This document shows, in pieces, positions 16,845 through 26,243 of a DNA stretch of 64,000 bases. Within the stretch, counting starts at the first letter, position 1, and each line of letters opens with the position of its first letter. The DNA comes from Paludibacter sp963678465 (lineage in GTDB: Bacteria; Bacteroidota; Bacteroidia; Bacteroidales; Paludibacteraceae): positions 3,348,001 through 3,412,000 of the forward strand of contig OY782858.1 in the NCBI GenBank assembly GCA_963678465.1, in the 5' to 3' direction. A program made the translations under genes and the position numbers. The notes under the pieces are model-generated. The model saw only the letters and a list, made by a program, of their open reading frames with translations, was not told the origin of the DNA and did not search any database.

Positions 16845-17579
16845 ATGAAAAAGCTTCTTTTTATTGCATTGCTGTTTCCATTTTTAATAGCATGCAACGA
16901 TGATGATTTGAATAATAATCAGAACGAGCAATTGCTTGATATTGCTACTGTAGAAAATCCGGATCAAAAAACTGACTTTTACTTTTTGACGGACAAAAAG
17001 GAACGTATGTGGGTAAAAGCATCGGCTCTGACTTATTATCGTCCGAAAGATGGACAGCGCATTGTGGTGAATTACAGCATTCTAACTACTACACCTCAAA
17101 GCAGTACTTATATGTATACAGTGAGAGTGAATGATGTGTATGAAGTGTTGACAAAGGGAATTTTTAATATTTCGCCTGCTACTCAGGATAGTATCGGTAA
17201 CGATAAAATCAGCATTGGAGACATATGGGTAGGTGGAGATTATCTGAATGTAGAGTTCGTCTATCCCGGATATAACCGTACGCACTTTATCAATTTGGTG
17301 TCGGATGCATCGAAAACTTACACAGATGGAAAAGTGCATCTTGAATTCCGTCACAACGATAATGGCGATGCACCAACTTACAATCAGTGGGGAATGGCAT
17401 CGTTTAATATCAGATCGTTGCGTCAAACCCCTGGTAATAAAGTCGAACTTGTGATTCACACCAATGAGTTTTCGGGTGGAAACACAACTTATCAGTTGAC
17501 TTACGATTATACAACAGGTAGTGCGTCTGTAGCGCCAAAACAAATTAGGTTGCAAGGCGAAAGAGGTATTTCCAAATAA
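16845..17579 (+). CDS. NigD-like lipoprotein
   Basis: 244 residues from the ATG at 16845. Lipoprotein signal MKKLLFIALLFPFLIAC followed by an acidic stretch (NDDDLNNN), which is common in exported Bacteroidales lipoproteins. The body matches the two-domain NigD-like pattern: an OB-like N-terminal part around YYRPKDGQRIVVNYSI and a C-terminal beta domain with GDIWVGGDYLNVEFVY and FEFRHNDNGD-type strands. NigD-like proteins are frequent in Bacteroidales and their role is unclear (the name comes from a bacteriocin operon). The frame is open to 16773 but without a signal peptide there. Single gene, ends in a shared terminator. Confidence 0.8.
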   Translation: MKKLLFIALLFPFLIACNDDDLNNNQNEQLLDIATVENPDQKTDFYFLTDKKERMWVKASALTYYRPKDGQRIVVNYSILTTTPQSSTYMYTVRVNDVYEVLTKGIFNISPATQDSIGNDKISIGDIWVGGDYLNVEFVYPGYNRTHFINLVSDASKTYTDGKVHLEFRHNDNGDAPTYNQWGMASFNIRSLRQTPGNKVELVIHTNEFSGGNTTYQLTYDYTTGSASVAPKQIRLQGERGISK

Positions 17580-17610
17580 GATGCAATCTTAATTTGCAGT
17601 ATAAAAATAA

Positions 17611-17646
17611 AAAAGTCAGTTCGGACATTCCGAGCTGACTTTTTTA
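17611..17646. terminator. Bidirectional terminator
   Basis: Inverted repeat AAGTCAGTTCGGA / TCCGAGCTGACTT (one G-T pair) around 17613-17641 with A and T tracts outside. It separates the convergent NigD-like gene and ade. Confidence 0.85.
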
Positions 17647-17656
17647 TTGTTGAATA

Positions 17657-19285
17657 CTATATCATTAAATCGGTAAACGCGTAAGTTCGTCCATCGAACA
17701 ATCCCTGATCGCTGAGTTTGAGTTTTGGAATTACAAGCAGCGACATAAATGCAACAGTCATAAAAGGGGCTTTCAGTTGCGATCCCATTTGTTTTACTGC
17801 GGCATCAAGTTCTTCATATTTTTTGGCAATTACATCTCCCTCTTCGGCCGACATTAAACCGGCCACAGGTAAAGGAAGTAGCAAAACTTTGTCTTTGTTG
17901 CAAGCCAGAATGCCTCCGGTACTGGCTATGATATGATTGATTGCCGATACGATTTCTTCATCGGAGGTGCCTACAGCCACTATATTATGGCTGTCGTGCG
18001 AAACAGTGGAAGCCAGAGCTCCCTGTTTGAGTCCAATGTTTTTAATAAATCCTATAGCGGGTTTCGCGTCCCGGTAACGATTGTAAACCACCAATTTAAG
18101 TACATCGTTCGTAGTGTCTGAAATAACATTGTCGTTGTCGATTTTAGGAACTACCAATTCGCTGTGTGTAAACAGCTGTCCATCGTCCACCACTATTACT
18201 TTCAGTTGATCGCCCGAAGGTTTAACGCGAATTTGTTCGGGGCTTAACGGCGTGGCTTTAAAATTATTGATCAGTTCATTAGGAATATAACGTGGAAAAA
18301 GTACTGCGTTATTTTCAGCAACTTTCACCCCGCGTATATAGGTTTGTTGTACATTAAAATCCGTCAGATTATTGACCACCAGAAAATCAGCATCGTCGCC
18401 TTGCTGGAGCAATCCTACATCGAGTTTGTAATGCCGAACCGGATTGAGCGAGCAGATACGCAATACATCCAATGGATCGTATCCTGCAGCTACTGCCCGG
18501 CGGGCAAGGGTGTTTATATGTCCGTTTTTAATTAAATCATCAGGGTGTTTATCGTCGGAACAGAACATGATTTCGTCAATGTACTTCTCGAGCAGAGGTA
18601 GTAAGTCATCGAAATTTTTAGCAGCGCTACCCTCGCGGATGAGTACTTTCATGCCAAGGGCGATTTTAGCTTCAGCTTCGGCAATTGTCATGCATTCGTG
18701 ATCGGTTGTGATGCCAGCCGAAGCATAAGCTATCAGGCCTTCGCCGGTAAGTTCGGGAGCGTGTCCATCGATGGGTTTGTGGTATTTTTGGGCAGCCCGG
18801 AGTTTTAAATGTACCTGTTCGTCCTGCTCAATAACGCCCGGATAGTTCATCATTTCGGCAAGGAAGTAGATATCGTCACGAGCCAGCAAGCTACTTACAT
18901 CTTCGGCATCGAGTTCTGCTCCGGATGAATCGAAAGGCGTAGCCGGCACGCACGAAGGAGCACCGAAATAGTATTTGAGTGGTGCATTTTTCCCGTTTTC
19001 TATCATGTAATTTACGCCGGGTATACCACATACATTGGCTATTTCGTGCGGATCGCAAACACAGGCAACTGTGCCACATGGTAAACTGTAACGTGCAAAC
19101 TCCGATGGTAACATCATGGAGCTTTCAATGTGGATGTGTGCATCCACAAAACCGGGAATAATATACTGGTCAGGAACAGCCTCAGAAGCTTCAAAATTTA
19201 CGATTTTTCCCCCATCGATGTAAAGAATTCCTTTTTTTATTTGGCGTGCTACCACATCTACTATGTGTCCTGCTATTGTATTCAT
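17657..19285 (-). CDS. ade: Adenine deaminase
   Basis: 542 residues, the usual size. Metal-dependent amidohydrolase that turns adenine into hypoxanthine and ammonia for purine salvage. Visible: the metal-binding GFVDAHIHIESSMM motif, TVACVCDPHEIANV, DGHAPELTG, ITTDHECMT, and the metal-site SDDKHPDDL. The C-terminal Ade domain has VSHDSHNIVAVG. ATG start. It stands alone with its own -7 box upstream (minus TATTTTTG at 19354-19347). The product links with Apt (61090), which uses the same base. Confidence 0.95.
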   Translation of the reverse strand: MNTIAGHIVDVVARQIKKGILYIDGGKIVNFEASEAVPDQYIIPGFVDAHIHIESSMMLPSEFARYSLPCGTVACVCDPHEIANVCGIPGVNYMIENGKNAPLKYYFGAPSCVPATPFDSSGAELDAEDVSSLLARDDIYFLAEMMNYPGVIEQDEQVHLKLRAAQKYHKPIDGHAPELTGEGLIAYASAGITTDHECMTIAEAEAKIALGMKVLIREGSAAKNFDDLLPLLEKYIDEIMFCSDDKHPDDLIKNGHINTLARRAVAAGYDPLDVLRICSLNPVRHYKLDVGLLQQGDDADFLVVNNLTDFNVQQTYIRGVKVAENNAVLFPRYIPNELINNFKATPLSPEQIRVKPSGDQLKVIVVDDGQLFTHSELVVPKIDNDNVISDTTNDVLKLVVYNRYRDAKPAIGFIKNIGLKQGALASTVSHDSHNIVAVGTSDEEIVSAINHIIASTGGILACNKDKVLLLPLPVAGLMSAEEGDVIAKKYEELDAAVKQMGSQLKAPFMTVAFMSLLVIPKLKLSDQGLFDGRTYAFTDLMI

Positions 19286-19594
19286 TTTTCAGGTTTAATA
19301 AAGTTATCTTTATATGTTTTTGTTCTTATGTATTTGTATATAAGAGCAAAAATAAGATTTTTGTTCGGAGAAAAGGGTAAATAAATGCTGATGTGAATTT
19401 ACTTTGCTATAGCTGCGGAATAACTTGTAGTATTCCGCAGCATAAATGCATATTTCTTGAAATGAAACAGAGTTACATAGATGCACCGATAATGATGAAA
19501 AAGTGAATCCATCCCGTTTTTTGTCAATACAACAATATAATAGGTAATTTTACAATTGTCAGTGTTTTTATTCTTCGGAAATTTTAAGTCAGTA
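19286..19594. other. Intergenic region between the nucleoside kinase gene and ade, with a strong hairpin
   Basis: 309 bp without a supported gene. It holds the ade -7 box (minus TATTTTTG, 19354-19347) and a perfect 11-bp inverted repeat GCTGCGGAATA (19412-19422) / TATTCCGCAGC (19431-19441) with an 8-base loop. No T tract follows on either strand, so it is not a typical intrinsic terminator. It could cap the 3' end of the kinase transcript or be a small palindromic repeat. Nothing else is seen. Confidence 0.5.
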
Positions 19595-21265
19595 TTAATA
19601 CCTGAAGCTACTTCCGCCCACAAATTCGCGCAACAATGAGGTTGGTGGAATTTCTCTTTCGGGTATCGATACAAAGTAATTCAGAAACTTGATAAGTCGG
19701 TGAGTTTCGGTATACTCATCACAAAACTTAGGGACTTCGGCAAGGATAGGTTCCGCGTGTTTTTTCAGTACTGCCAGTTCAAACAACAAGGCTGAGTTAA
19801 ACATAACATCGGCATTTTCCTGAAATGGGAAAATCCACTTTTCTTCACCACGTCTTACGCTTGGCCATCGCGCAATTGTTTCGCGGGCTGAATAGTTTCG
19901 GAAACGGTAATCGCGAATGATGCGACGTAGCAGACGGGTGTCGGTAGTCGGTATCCAATTGTGATTGTCGATAGATATGGTGGTGAGAGCCGAAACATAT
20001 ATTTTGAAGGTGAAAATCTGAGGTATGTCGGGTATTAATTCCGGATTTAAGGCATGAATGCCCTCCAATAATAAAATGCTATCGTTTTCTAATTTAAGTT
20101 TTTCGCCTTTGAAATAACGTTTTCCATCTTCGAAATTAAAAAACGGGATTTCAATTTCCTCTCCATTCAGTAGTTGTTTCAGATGGCGGTTGAAAAGTTC
20201 GAGGTCCAAAGCGTGCAGATGTTCAAAATCCCACTCACCGTTTTCATCGAGCGGTGTATCCTCACGGTTTACAAAATAGTTGTCGAGCGAAAGAGTGACC
20301 GGCTTCAGTCCGCTTACCATCAACTGGATAGAAAGACGTTTGCTGAAAGTTGTTTTTCCTGAAGATGAAGGTCCGGAAATAAGTACAAACCTTACTTTTT
20401 CGGCTCGTTTTTCAATCATATCGGCTATCAAAGCTACTTTTTTCTCGTGAAGAGCTTCCGACACTTTGATGAGATTAAAGGACTGATTATTTTTGCAGGC
20501 AACGTTAAATTCACCTACGTTGTTGAGTTTCATTATTTTGTTCCAACCCATATATTCTTTGAAAATATCATACATTTTGGGTAGCATAACGACATCTTCT
20601 AAAATTTCAGGGTTTTCCCGGTTGGGGACGCAAAGCAGCATACCTTCGTAATAGGGAACTAAATCGTACAATCCCAAATAATCGGTAGAAGGTAAAAGTA
20701 CACCGTTGTAATAGTCGATATAGTCGTCGATTCTGAAGAACCGACAATATGGATTGCCAAGAGTCTCGAAAAGAGATAATTTATCTTTCTGGTTCTTTTG
20801 TTTCGAGAAAAGATCCTTTACGACCATGGTTTGTTTTTCTTCACAAACAATTTTTCTTCCCTGCTGAATGATTTCATTTACTTTGGCTTTGATCGTTTCA
20901 ATAATTTCAGGGGTTATGGGCTTGTTAAAATTATCGAGACCACAGTAGTATCCTTTCGAAATAGGATGTTCGATGCGTAATGTCGACTCAGGGAAAAGCT
21001 CGGTAATTGCCAATGATAAAACCATGCTCAGGCTGCGAACGTATACTCTCATGCCCGAAGGGGTACTTAAATCAATAAATTCAACATCTTTAGGTTTGTA
21101 TATCAAAAAATTCAAATCCTCCACTTTGTAATTCACCCGCGCTGCAACTACCTTGTTTTTAAGTTCAATACCTAAATCATTGTAAATCTCAATCAATGAA
21201 ATGCCCAATGGATAGTTGTGATATGATTTGGTGTTTTTGCAATATATAGTTACCTCTTTGTTCAT
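19595..21265 (-). CDS. Uridine kinase-like nucleoside kinase with N-terminal TGS/threonyl-tRNA-synthetase-like region
   Basis: 556 residues. The C-terminal half is a P-loop nucleoside kinase of the uridine kinase/phosphoribulokinase type: Walker A GPSSSGKTT at 298-306, SLDNYFVNREDTP, and LLLEGIHALNPEL. The N-terminal part (1-70) looks like a TGS domain, then a region related to the second additional domain of threonyl-tRNA synthetase (HPISKGYYCGLD). This fusion is common in Bacteroidales and clostridia and is annotated as nucleoside kinase. It probably phosphorylates uridine or cytidine; the regulatory meaning of the tRNA-synthetase-like part is unknown. ATG start. Confidence 0.85.
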   Translation of the reverse strand: MNKEVTIYCKNTKSYHNYPLGISLIEIYNDLGIELKNKVVAARVNYKVEDLNFLIYKPKDVEFIDLSTPSGMRVYVRSLSMVLSLAITELFPESTLRIEHPISKGYYCGLDNFNKPITPEIIETIKAKVNEIIQQGRKIVCEEKQTMVVKDLFSKQKNQKDKLSLFETLGNPYCRFFRIDDYIDYYNGVLLPSTDYLGLYDLVPYYEGMLLCVPNRENPEILEDVVMLPKMYDIFKEYMGWNKIMKLNNVGEFNVACKNNQSFNLIKVSEALHEKKVALIADMIEKRAEKVRFVLISGPSSSGKTTFSKRLSIQLMVSGLKPVTLSLDNYFVNREDTPLDENGEWDFEHLHALDLELFNRHLKQLLNGEEIEIPFFNFEDGKRYFKGEKLKLENDSILLLEGIHALNPELIPDIPQIFTFKIYVSALTTISIDNHNWIPTTDTRLLRRIIRDYRFRNYSARETIARWPSVRRGEEKWIFPFQENADVMFNSALLFELAVLKKHAEPILAEVPKFCDEYTETHRLIKFLNYFVSIPEREIPPTSLLREFVGGSSFRY

Positions 21266-21336
21266 CGAAATCTAATTTATTTTTGTTGCTTTCTGCTTTG
21301 CGTTGTAAAAATAGCTATTTTTTTTAAATGTCCTTA

Positions 21337-21367
21337 TTTGAAGGTACGTATTTTTAAGTTACTTTTG
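21337..21367 (+). promoter_or_regulatory. Promoter of the Na/Pi cotransporter gene
   Basis: TTTG (21337-21340), 19-bp spacer, TACTTTTG (21360-21367): an almost ideal Bacteroidota promoter, 27 bp before the ATG at 21394. Confidence 0.8.
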
Positions 21368-21393
21368 CAGCTATCAATCAACATCAATGATTT

Positions 21394-23199
21394 ATGAATT
21401 ATTCTTTTTTTGATTTTCTTACTTTGGTCGGCTCGTTGGGGCTATTCCTGTACGGAATGAAAATAATGAGCGAGGGTCTGCAAAAGGTAGCCGGAAACAA
21501 ATTACGCTCGTTATTGGCGACTATGACCAAAAACCGTTTTGCGGGAGTGCTTACGGGGCTTTTTATTACTGCTCTGATTCAATCTTCATCGGCAACAACC
21601 GTTATGGTGGTGAGTTTTGTAAATGCTGGGTTGCTCACCTTGCTGCAATCTATCACTGTAATTATGGGTGCCAATATCGGAACCACCGTTACCGCCTGGA
21701 TCATTTCTCTTTTCGGGTTTAAAGTCAGTATCGCAGCATTCTCCATTCCTCTTATTGCCTTATCTATCCCATTTATTTTTTCGGCTAAAAGTAAACGCAA
21801 ATCCATAGGTGAGTTTATTCTTGGTTTTGCGTTTTTGTTTATGGGGCTCGAAATGCTAAAAAACTCAGTTCCAGATCTGAAGAGCAATCCTGAAATGCTA
21901 GAATTTCTAACTAAGTATACACAATCAGGCTTTGGTTCGGTATTGATATTCTTGGCTATTGGTAGTATCCTTACTGTTGTGGTTCAATCCTCAAGTGCTA
22001 CTGTGGCTATTACTCTTGTGATGGTAAGTAAAGGTTGGATAGGCTATGATTTAGGTGCTGCTATGGTACTTGGCGAAAATATCGGAACTACTATCACGGC
22101 AAATATAGCAGCTATCCCGGCCAATGTATCGGCTAAACGTGCAGCGCTGGCGCATACTACTTTTAATGTTTTCGGCGTTGTTTGGATGCTTTTTCTGTTC
22201 TACCCGTTTATAAATATGATTACCTGGCTTGTGACCGAATTTGGTCCGGGCGATCCGACGCAACTTACGCACTTTACTACTGGCCTCGACGCTCATACAT
22301 TAGATTTAATTAATTCGGAGAGTAAATCGCTGAATACTGAACAAATAGCTTTACAACACCAACTTCAGAATTACCAAATTGCTACTTCGTACGGATTATC
22401 GCTTTTCCACACTATGTTTAACCTGATCAATACTTTTATAATGATCTGGTTTACTCAGGTTATTGCCAAAATAGTAACATTTGTTGTTAAGAAAAAAGCG
22501 ACCGACGAAGAATTCCAGTTACAGTTTATTTCTACAGGTATGTTGTCAACTTCCGAACTGTCTGTACTTCAGGCATGGAAAGAGCTGAAGGTATATACTG
22601 AGCGAACTGAGCGAATGTTTAAAATTACACGTGAGTTGTATTACGAACAAAACGAGAATGAGTTTGTTAAGAAGTTTAGTCGGGTAGAAAAATATGAAAG
22701 TATAAGTGATAGGATGGAGGTGGAGATTGCCCGGTATCTTACAAAAGTTACTGATGGGCGATTGAGCGATGAAAGTAAACGTCAGATACAGACAATGTTG
22801 AGAGTGGTTTCCGAAATTGAAAGCGTGGGTGACGGCTGCTACAATATCGCTCGGACAATCGTTCGTAAACGCGACAATAAAGCTGTTTATACAAAAGAAA
22901 TGGATGCAAATATCGATTTGATGATGAATTTAGTGGAAGGTGCAATTCATCAAATGAAAGAAGCCATGGAAAACAATCATGTAAGCAATGATGAGTTTAA
23001 CCGGTCGGTGAACATCGAAGCTGAAATCAATAATTTCAGAAATCAATTGAAACTCCAGAATATTACGGATGTAAAGGATAATAAATATGATTATCAGGCT
23101 AGTGTTACCTATATGGACATTATTGTAGAGTGCGAAAAAACTGGAGATTATATTATCAATGTAGTTGAAGCATTAAACGAAGTAACTGTTAATGGTTAA
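21394..23199 (+). CDS. Na+/phosphate cotransporter family protein with C-terminal PhoU-like domain
   Basis: 601 residues. The N-terminal ~380 residues are membrane segments with the duplicated Na/Pi-cotransporter repeat: the signature QSSSATTVMVVSF near residue 65 recurs as QSSSATVAITLVM near 195, and GANIGTTVT recurs as GENIGTTIT. The last ~200 residues form a cytoplasmic helical PhoU-like domain (from about 395). Family members import phosphate with sodium or export it; the direction is not readable here. No pho genes are nearby. Own strong promoter; ATG start. Confidence 0.9.
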   Translation: MNYSFFDFLTLVGSLGLFLYGMKIMSEGLQKVAGNKLRSLLATMTKNRFAGVLTGLFITALIQSSSATTVMVVSFVNAGLLTLLQSITVIMGANIGTTVTAWIISLFGFKVSIAAFSIPLIALSIPFIFSAKSKRKSIGEFILGFAFLFMGLEMLKNSVPDLKSNPEMLEFLTKYTQSGFGSVLIFLAIGSILTVVVQSSSATVAITLVMVSKGWIGYDLGAAMVLGENIGTTITANIAAIPANVSAKRAALAHTTFNVFGVVWMLFLFYPFINMITWLVTEFGPGDPTQLTHFTTGLDAHTLDLINSESKSLNTEQIALQHQLQNYQIATSYGLSLFHTMFNLINTFIMIWFTQVIAKIVTFVVKKKATDEEFQLQFISTGMLSTSELSVLQAWKELKVYTERTERMFKITRELYYEQNENEFVKKFSRVEKYESISDRMEVEIARYLTKVTDGRLSDESKRQIQTMLRVVSEIESVGDGCYNIARTIVRKRDNKAVYTKEMDANIDLMMNLVEGAIHQMKEAMENNHVSNDEFNRSVNIEAEINNFRNQLKLQNITDVKDNKYDYQASVTYMDIIVECEKTGDYIINVVEALNEVTVNG

Positions 23200-23349
23200 A
23201 ATATCCTATCGAAACAACGCAACTTTTTTGTTTGTAGCAACCGTTCATATCTCTCAGTGTGATCAGAGGAATGCGTATAAAGCAACAATGTGATCCTTGA
23301 ATAAAGTACTCATTACCTGAATTCATTTTATTTTATAAAACATATTAAT

Positions 23350-24294
23350 ATGGATTATTTCTTAATTTTAATTGGATTTGCAATACTGATTGTTGGAGCT
23401 CATTTCCTGGTGGATGGAGCTACTGGATTTGCAAAACGGTTTAATGTATCCAATTTGGTTATTGGCCTTACAGTGGTGGCCTTTGGAACATCAACCCCTG
23501 AATTGGTCGTCAATCTGGTGGCAGCTTCTAAACCCGATACAACAGACATTGCGCTTACCAACATCATTGGCAGCAATACGATTAATGTTTTCGTTATATT
23601 AGGTTTGGCCGCCCTTGTTTATCCCATCAAGTCGCAGCTCAGTTCGCGGCGGTTCGATATTCCGATGAGCCTGATTGCTCCTCTTCTGGTTTTATTACTT
23701 GCCTGGGGAATGGATGATACGGTTTCGAGAGCAGATGGTTTGGTTTTACTGATTTTCTTTGCATGGTTTATGTATGTTATGATCAGAAAATCTATTAAAC
23801 ATCCCGAAGAACTTGTCGATGAAGAAATTAAACCGATGAAGTTGTGGTTGGCTACCCTCATGGTTTTGGGCGGATTGGGTGCATTGATTGCCGGAGCTGA
23901 TCTGATTGTTCCGAGTGCCGTTCGGATTGCCGAAACATGGGGCGTTAGTCAGTCGGTTATCGGGCTTACCATTGTGGCTTTAGGAACCTCCCTGCCTGAG
24001 TTGGCAACATCGGTAGTTGCAGCTTTTAAGAAAAATTCCGACATAGCTCTCGGCAATATTATCGGATCCAATATTTTCAATATATTTTTTATCCTCGGAA
24101 TAAGTTCTGTTGTCCGCCCGCTGCCGGGCTACAACGGCATGATGATCGATTTGCTGATTGTTGCTCTTGCAAGTATTTTAATCCTTTTATTTGTAAACAG
24201 CAACAAAAAACATCAAATCAAGCGCTGGCACGGAGGCTTACTTTTACTTATTTACGCTATCTATCTGGGTTGGATGATTTCAAAACCAGTTTAA
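23350..24294 (+). CDS. Calcium/sodium antiporter (YrbG/CaxA-like)
   Basis: 314 residues, about ten membrane segments in two homologous halves. Each half carries the alpha-repeat of the Ca2+/cation exchanger family: VAFGTSTPELVVN with IIGSNTINVF in the first and VALGTSLPELATS with IIGSNIFNIF in the second. These glutamates and asparagines bind the ions. Exchanges calcium for sodium or protons across the inner membrane. ATG start at 23350. No closely coupled partner; the gap to the previous gene is 150 bp without a terminator. Confidence 0.92.
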   Translation: MDYFLILIGFAILIVGAHFLVDGATGFAKRFNVSNLVIGLTVVAFGTSTPELVVNLVAASKPDTTDIALTNIIGSNTINVFVILGLAALVYPIKSQLSSRRFDIPMSLIAPLLVLLLAWGMDDTVSRADGLVLLIFFAWFMYVMIRKSIKHPEELVDEEIKPMKLWLATLMVLGGLGALIAGADLIVPSAVRIAETWGVSQSVIGLTIVALGTSLPELATSVVAAFKKNSDIALGNIIGSNIFNIFFILGISSVVRPLPGYNGMMIDLLIVALASILILLFVNSNKKHQIKRWHGGLLLLIYAIYLGWMISKPV

Positions 24295-24336
24295 ATCTAT
24301 ATTTTTTTATTTCGAATCATTTCAAAAGAAACAAAA

Positions 24337-25458
24337 ATGAATCTATTTAACGTTTATCCGCTTTTCGATATTGAAATAACCAAAGGTGTTGGCTGCAGAA
24401 CCTATGATAGCCAAGGAATTGAATATCTCGATTTATACGGTGGACATGCTGTGATCTCCATTGGTCATTCTCACCCATATTATGTAAATAAATTGAAGGA
24501 ACAATCTGAAAAGCTCGTTTTTTATTCAAATTCGGTTGTAAATAGTTTGCAGACTGAGCTTGCAGATAAACTTGGAAAGATGTCGGGTTACGAAGATTAT
24601 TCTTTGTTCCTGATTAATTCGGGAGCAGAAGCCAACGAAAATGCACTGAAACTTGCATCGTTTCATAACGGTAGGAGCAAAGTAATTGCTTTCGAAAAGA
24701 GTTTTCACGGACGTACTTCGGCAGCTGTGAGGGTGACAAATAATCCGAAAATTGTGGCACCTATCAATGAAGGATTTGATGTCGAATTTTTGCCTTTGAA
24801 CGATATAGAGTCTGTACGTAATTCGCTTAAAAACGAAGATGTTTGCGCAGTTATTATTGAAGGAATTCAGGGAGTGGGAGGTATTCAGGTACCTGATCAT
24901 CAGTTTTTGTGTGAGTTGAGCGATGCATGCAAGGCAACAGGAACTGTGCTTATTCTGGATGAGATTCAGTCGGGATACGGACGGAGCGGAAAATTCTTTG
25001 CACATCAACATGCAGGGATTCGCCCCGATATTATTACGATGGCCAAGGGAATGGGCAATGGCTTTCCTATTGGTGGAGTACTTATCAGTCCGGCTTTCGA
25101 ACCTTCGTTTGGGCTACTGGGAACTACTTTTGGTGGAAGTCATTTGGCTTGTGCTGCTGCCATAGCTGTACTCGATGTAATAAAAGCTGAAAACTTGATT
25201 GAGAATGCCCAAAAAATTGGAGATTATTTGCTGACCGAATTGCGTAAATTAAGTCAGGTGAAAGATGTAAGGGGCTTGGGTCTAATGATTGGGATTGAAT
25301 TCGAAGGCCCGGTGAAAGAGTTGCGTTCCAAACTTTTATTCGAGCATAAGATTTTTACGGGTGTGAGCGGATCAAGTACAATTCGTTTGTTGCCTCCTCT
25401 TTGTCTGACAAAGGCAGATGCTGATGTATTTCTTGAAAAATTTAAAGAGCTGTTGTAG
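24337..25458 (+). CDS. argD: Acetylornithine/succinylornithine aminotransferase
   Basis: 373 residues, class III PLP aminotransferase. PLP lysine K237 in ITMAKGMGNGFPIGG; also NSGAEANENALKLA, SFHGRT, and LDEIQSGYGRSG. It is short at the N-terminus, as ArgD enzymes are. It makes N-acyl-ornithine from the N-acyl-glutamate semialdehyde. Because this genome carries an N-succinylornithine carbamoyltransferase-type gene (59977), the natural substrate may be the succinylated form; that is inference. It lies 8 bp before the next gene but is far from other arg genes in the window. Confidence 0.88.
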   Translation: MNLFNVYPLFDIEITKGVGCRTYDSQGIEYLDLYGGHAVISIGHSHPYYVNKLKEQSEKLVFYSNSVVNSLQTELADKLGKMSGYEDYSLFLINSGAEANENALKLASFHNGRSKVIAFEKSFHGRTSAAVRVTNNPKIVAPINEGFDVEFLPLNDIESVRNSLKNEDVCAVIIEGIQGVGGIQVPDHQFLCELSDACKATGTVLILDEIQSGYGRSGKFFAHQHAGIRPDIITMAKGMGNGFPIGGVLISPAFEPSFGLLGTTFGGSHLACAAAIAVLDVIKAENLIENAQKIGDYLLTELRKLSQVKDVRGLGLMIGIEFEGPVKELRSKLLFEHKIFTGVSGSSTIRLLPPLCLTKADADVFLEKFKELL

Positions 25459-25466
25459 AATTAAGT

Positions 25467-26243
25467 ATGCCTGAGATGCTGAAAAGAACTGTTGTTATTC
25501 TGTCTGTTTTAATTTTATGCTGGAGCAACGCTTTTTCACAAAATACAGAAGTTGATAAAGTGCTGCTTCGGAGCGGCGAAGCTTATTTTGGAGAAGTGCT
25601 GCTTCGAAATGCTGAACTTATAATGATGAAGACGCAGGATGGGACGCGTTTTCAGTTCCCTTTGAGCGAAATAAAATCGATCGAAAAGGTAAGTGTTGCT
25701 GATGCTTTGCGGTACTATAATTCTGAAGAGTTGAATAATACTGTGGACAATGGGAATCTCTGCGGAATGCTCGAAATTGCCGGAGGTGTGGGTCTAGCAA
25801 AAAACAAGTTCGATGCTGCTCCCTTAGGCCAAATCTCACTTTCGTTCGGTAGGCGTATGCTCGCCGATAAAACCCTTTTTATTGGTATTGGAACTGGTAT
25901 TATGTCCTTTATACGACCTTCCGGGAGCGAGTCGTTCGGTTTTATTCCGGTATTTGCTAGGGTTAAAAACAATTTTACATCAAAGTCAAATTCTCCGTTC
26001 TTCCTTTTTGATGCGGGTTATTCGTTTGCTGTGGGTAAGGAGTATTCCGGAGGTTTATATGGCCGACTTTCAGTTGGTGTTCAACGCTCTGTTTCCGCGA
26101 AAACTACTGTTTTTTTTGGAGCTTTTTCGTCATATCAGGCTTTTTCAGCTCAGCTCACCGAGACCGTCGCCTCTCAACCATTTTCATATTATGGCAATGC
26201 TGTGGCAATGAATTTTGGAATTAATGCCGGTATATTGTTTTAA
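25467..26243 (+). CDS. Secreted protein of unknown function, possible beta-barrel
   Basis: 258 residues. Signal peptide with Gln at the mature end (AFS|QNTE). Residues about 30-75 (VLLRSGEAYFGEVLLRN...IKSIEKV) look like a small beta-domain seen in other Bacteroidota exported proteins. The rest has alternating strands and ends in GINAGILF, which fits an outer-membrane barrel C-terminus. It starts 8 bp after argD and ends by overlapping the convergent O-antigen ligase gene by 23 bp. No function is recognised. A start at 25476 (second Met) is equally possible. Confidence 0.65.
   Translation: MPEMLKRTVVILSVLILCWSNAFSQNTEVDKVLLRSGEAYFGEVLLRNAELIMMKTQDGTRFQFPLSEIKSIEKVSVADALRYYNSEELNNTVDNGNLCGMLEIAGGVGLAKNKFDAAPLGQISLSFGRRMLADKTLFIGIGTGIMSFIRPSGSESFGFIPVFARVKNNFTSKSNSPFFLFDAGYSFAVGKEYSGGLYGRLSVGVQRSVSAKTTVFFGAFSSYQAFSAQLTETVASQPFSYYGNAVAMNFGINAGILF

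Noticed and set aside
19399..19674. 91-codon minus-strand frame overlapping the end of the nucleoside kinase gene
   Set aside because: It overlaps the kinase in another frame and runs through the hairpin; no support.
24526..25011. 161-codon minus-strand frame opposite argD
   Set aside because: Shadow of a confidently identified aminotransferase gene.
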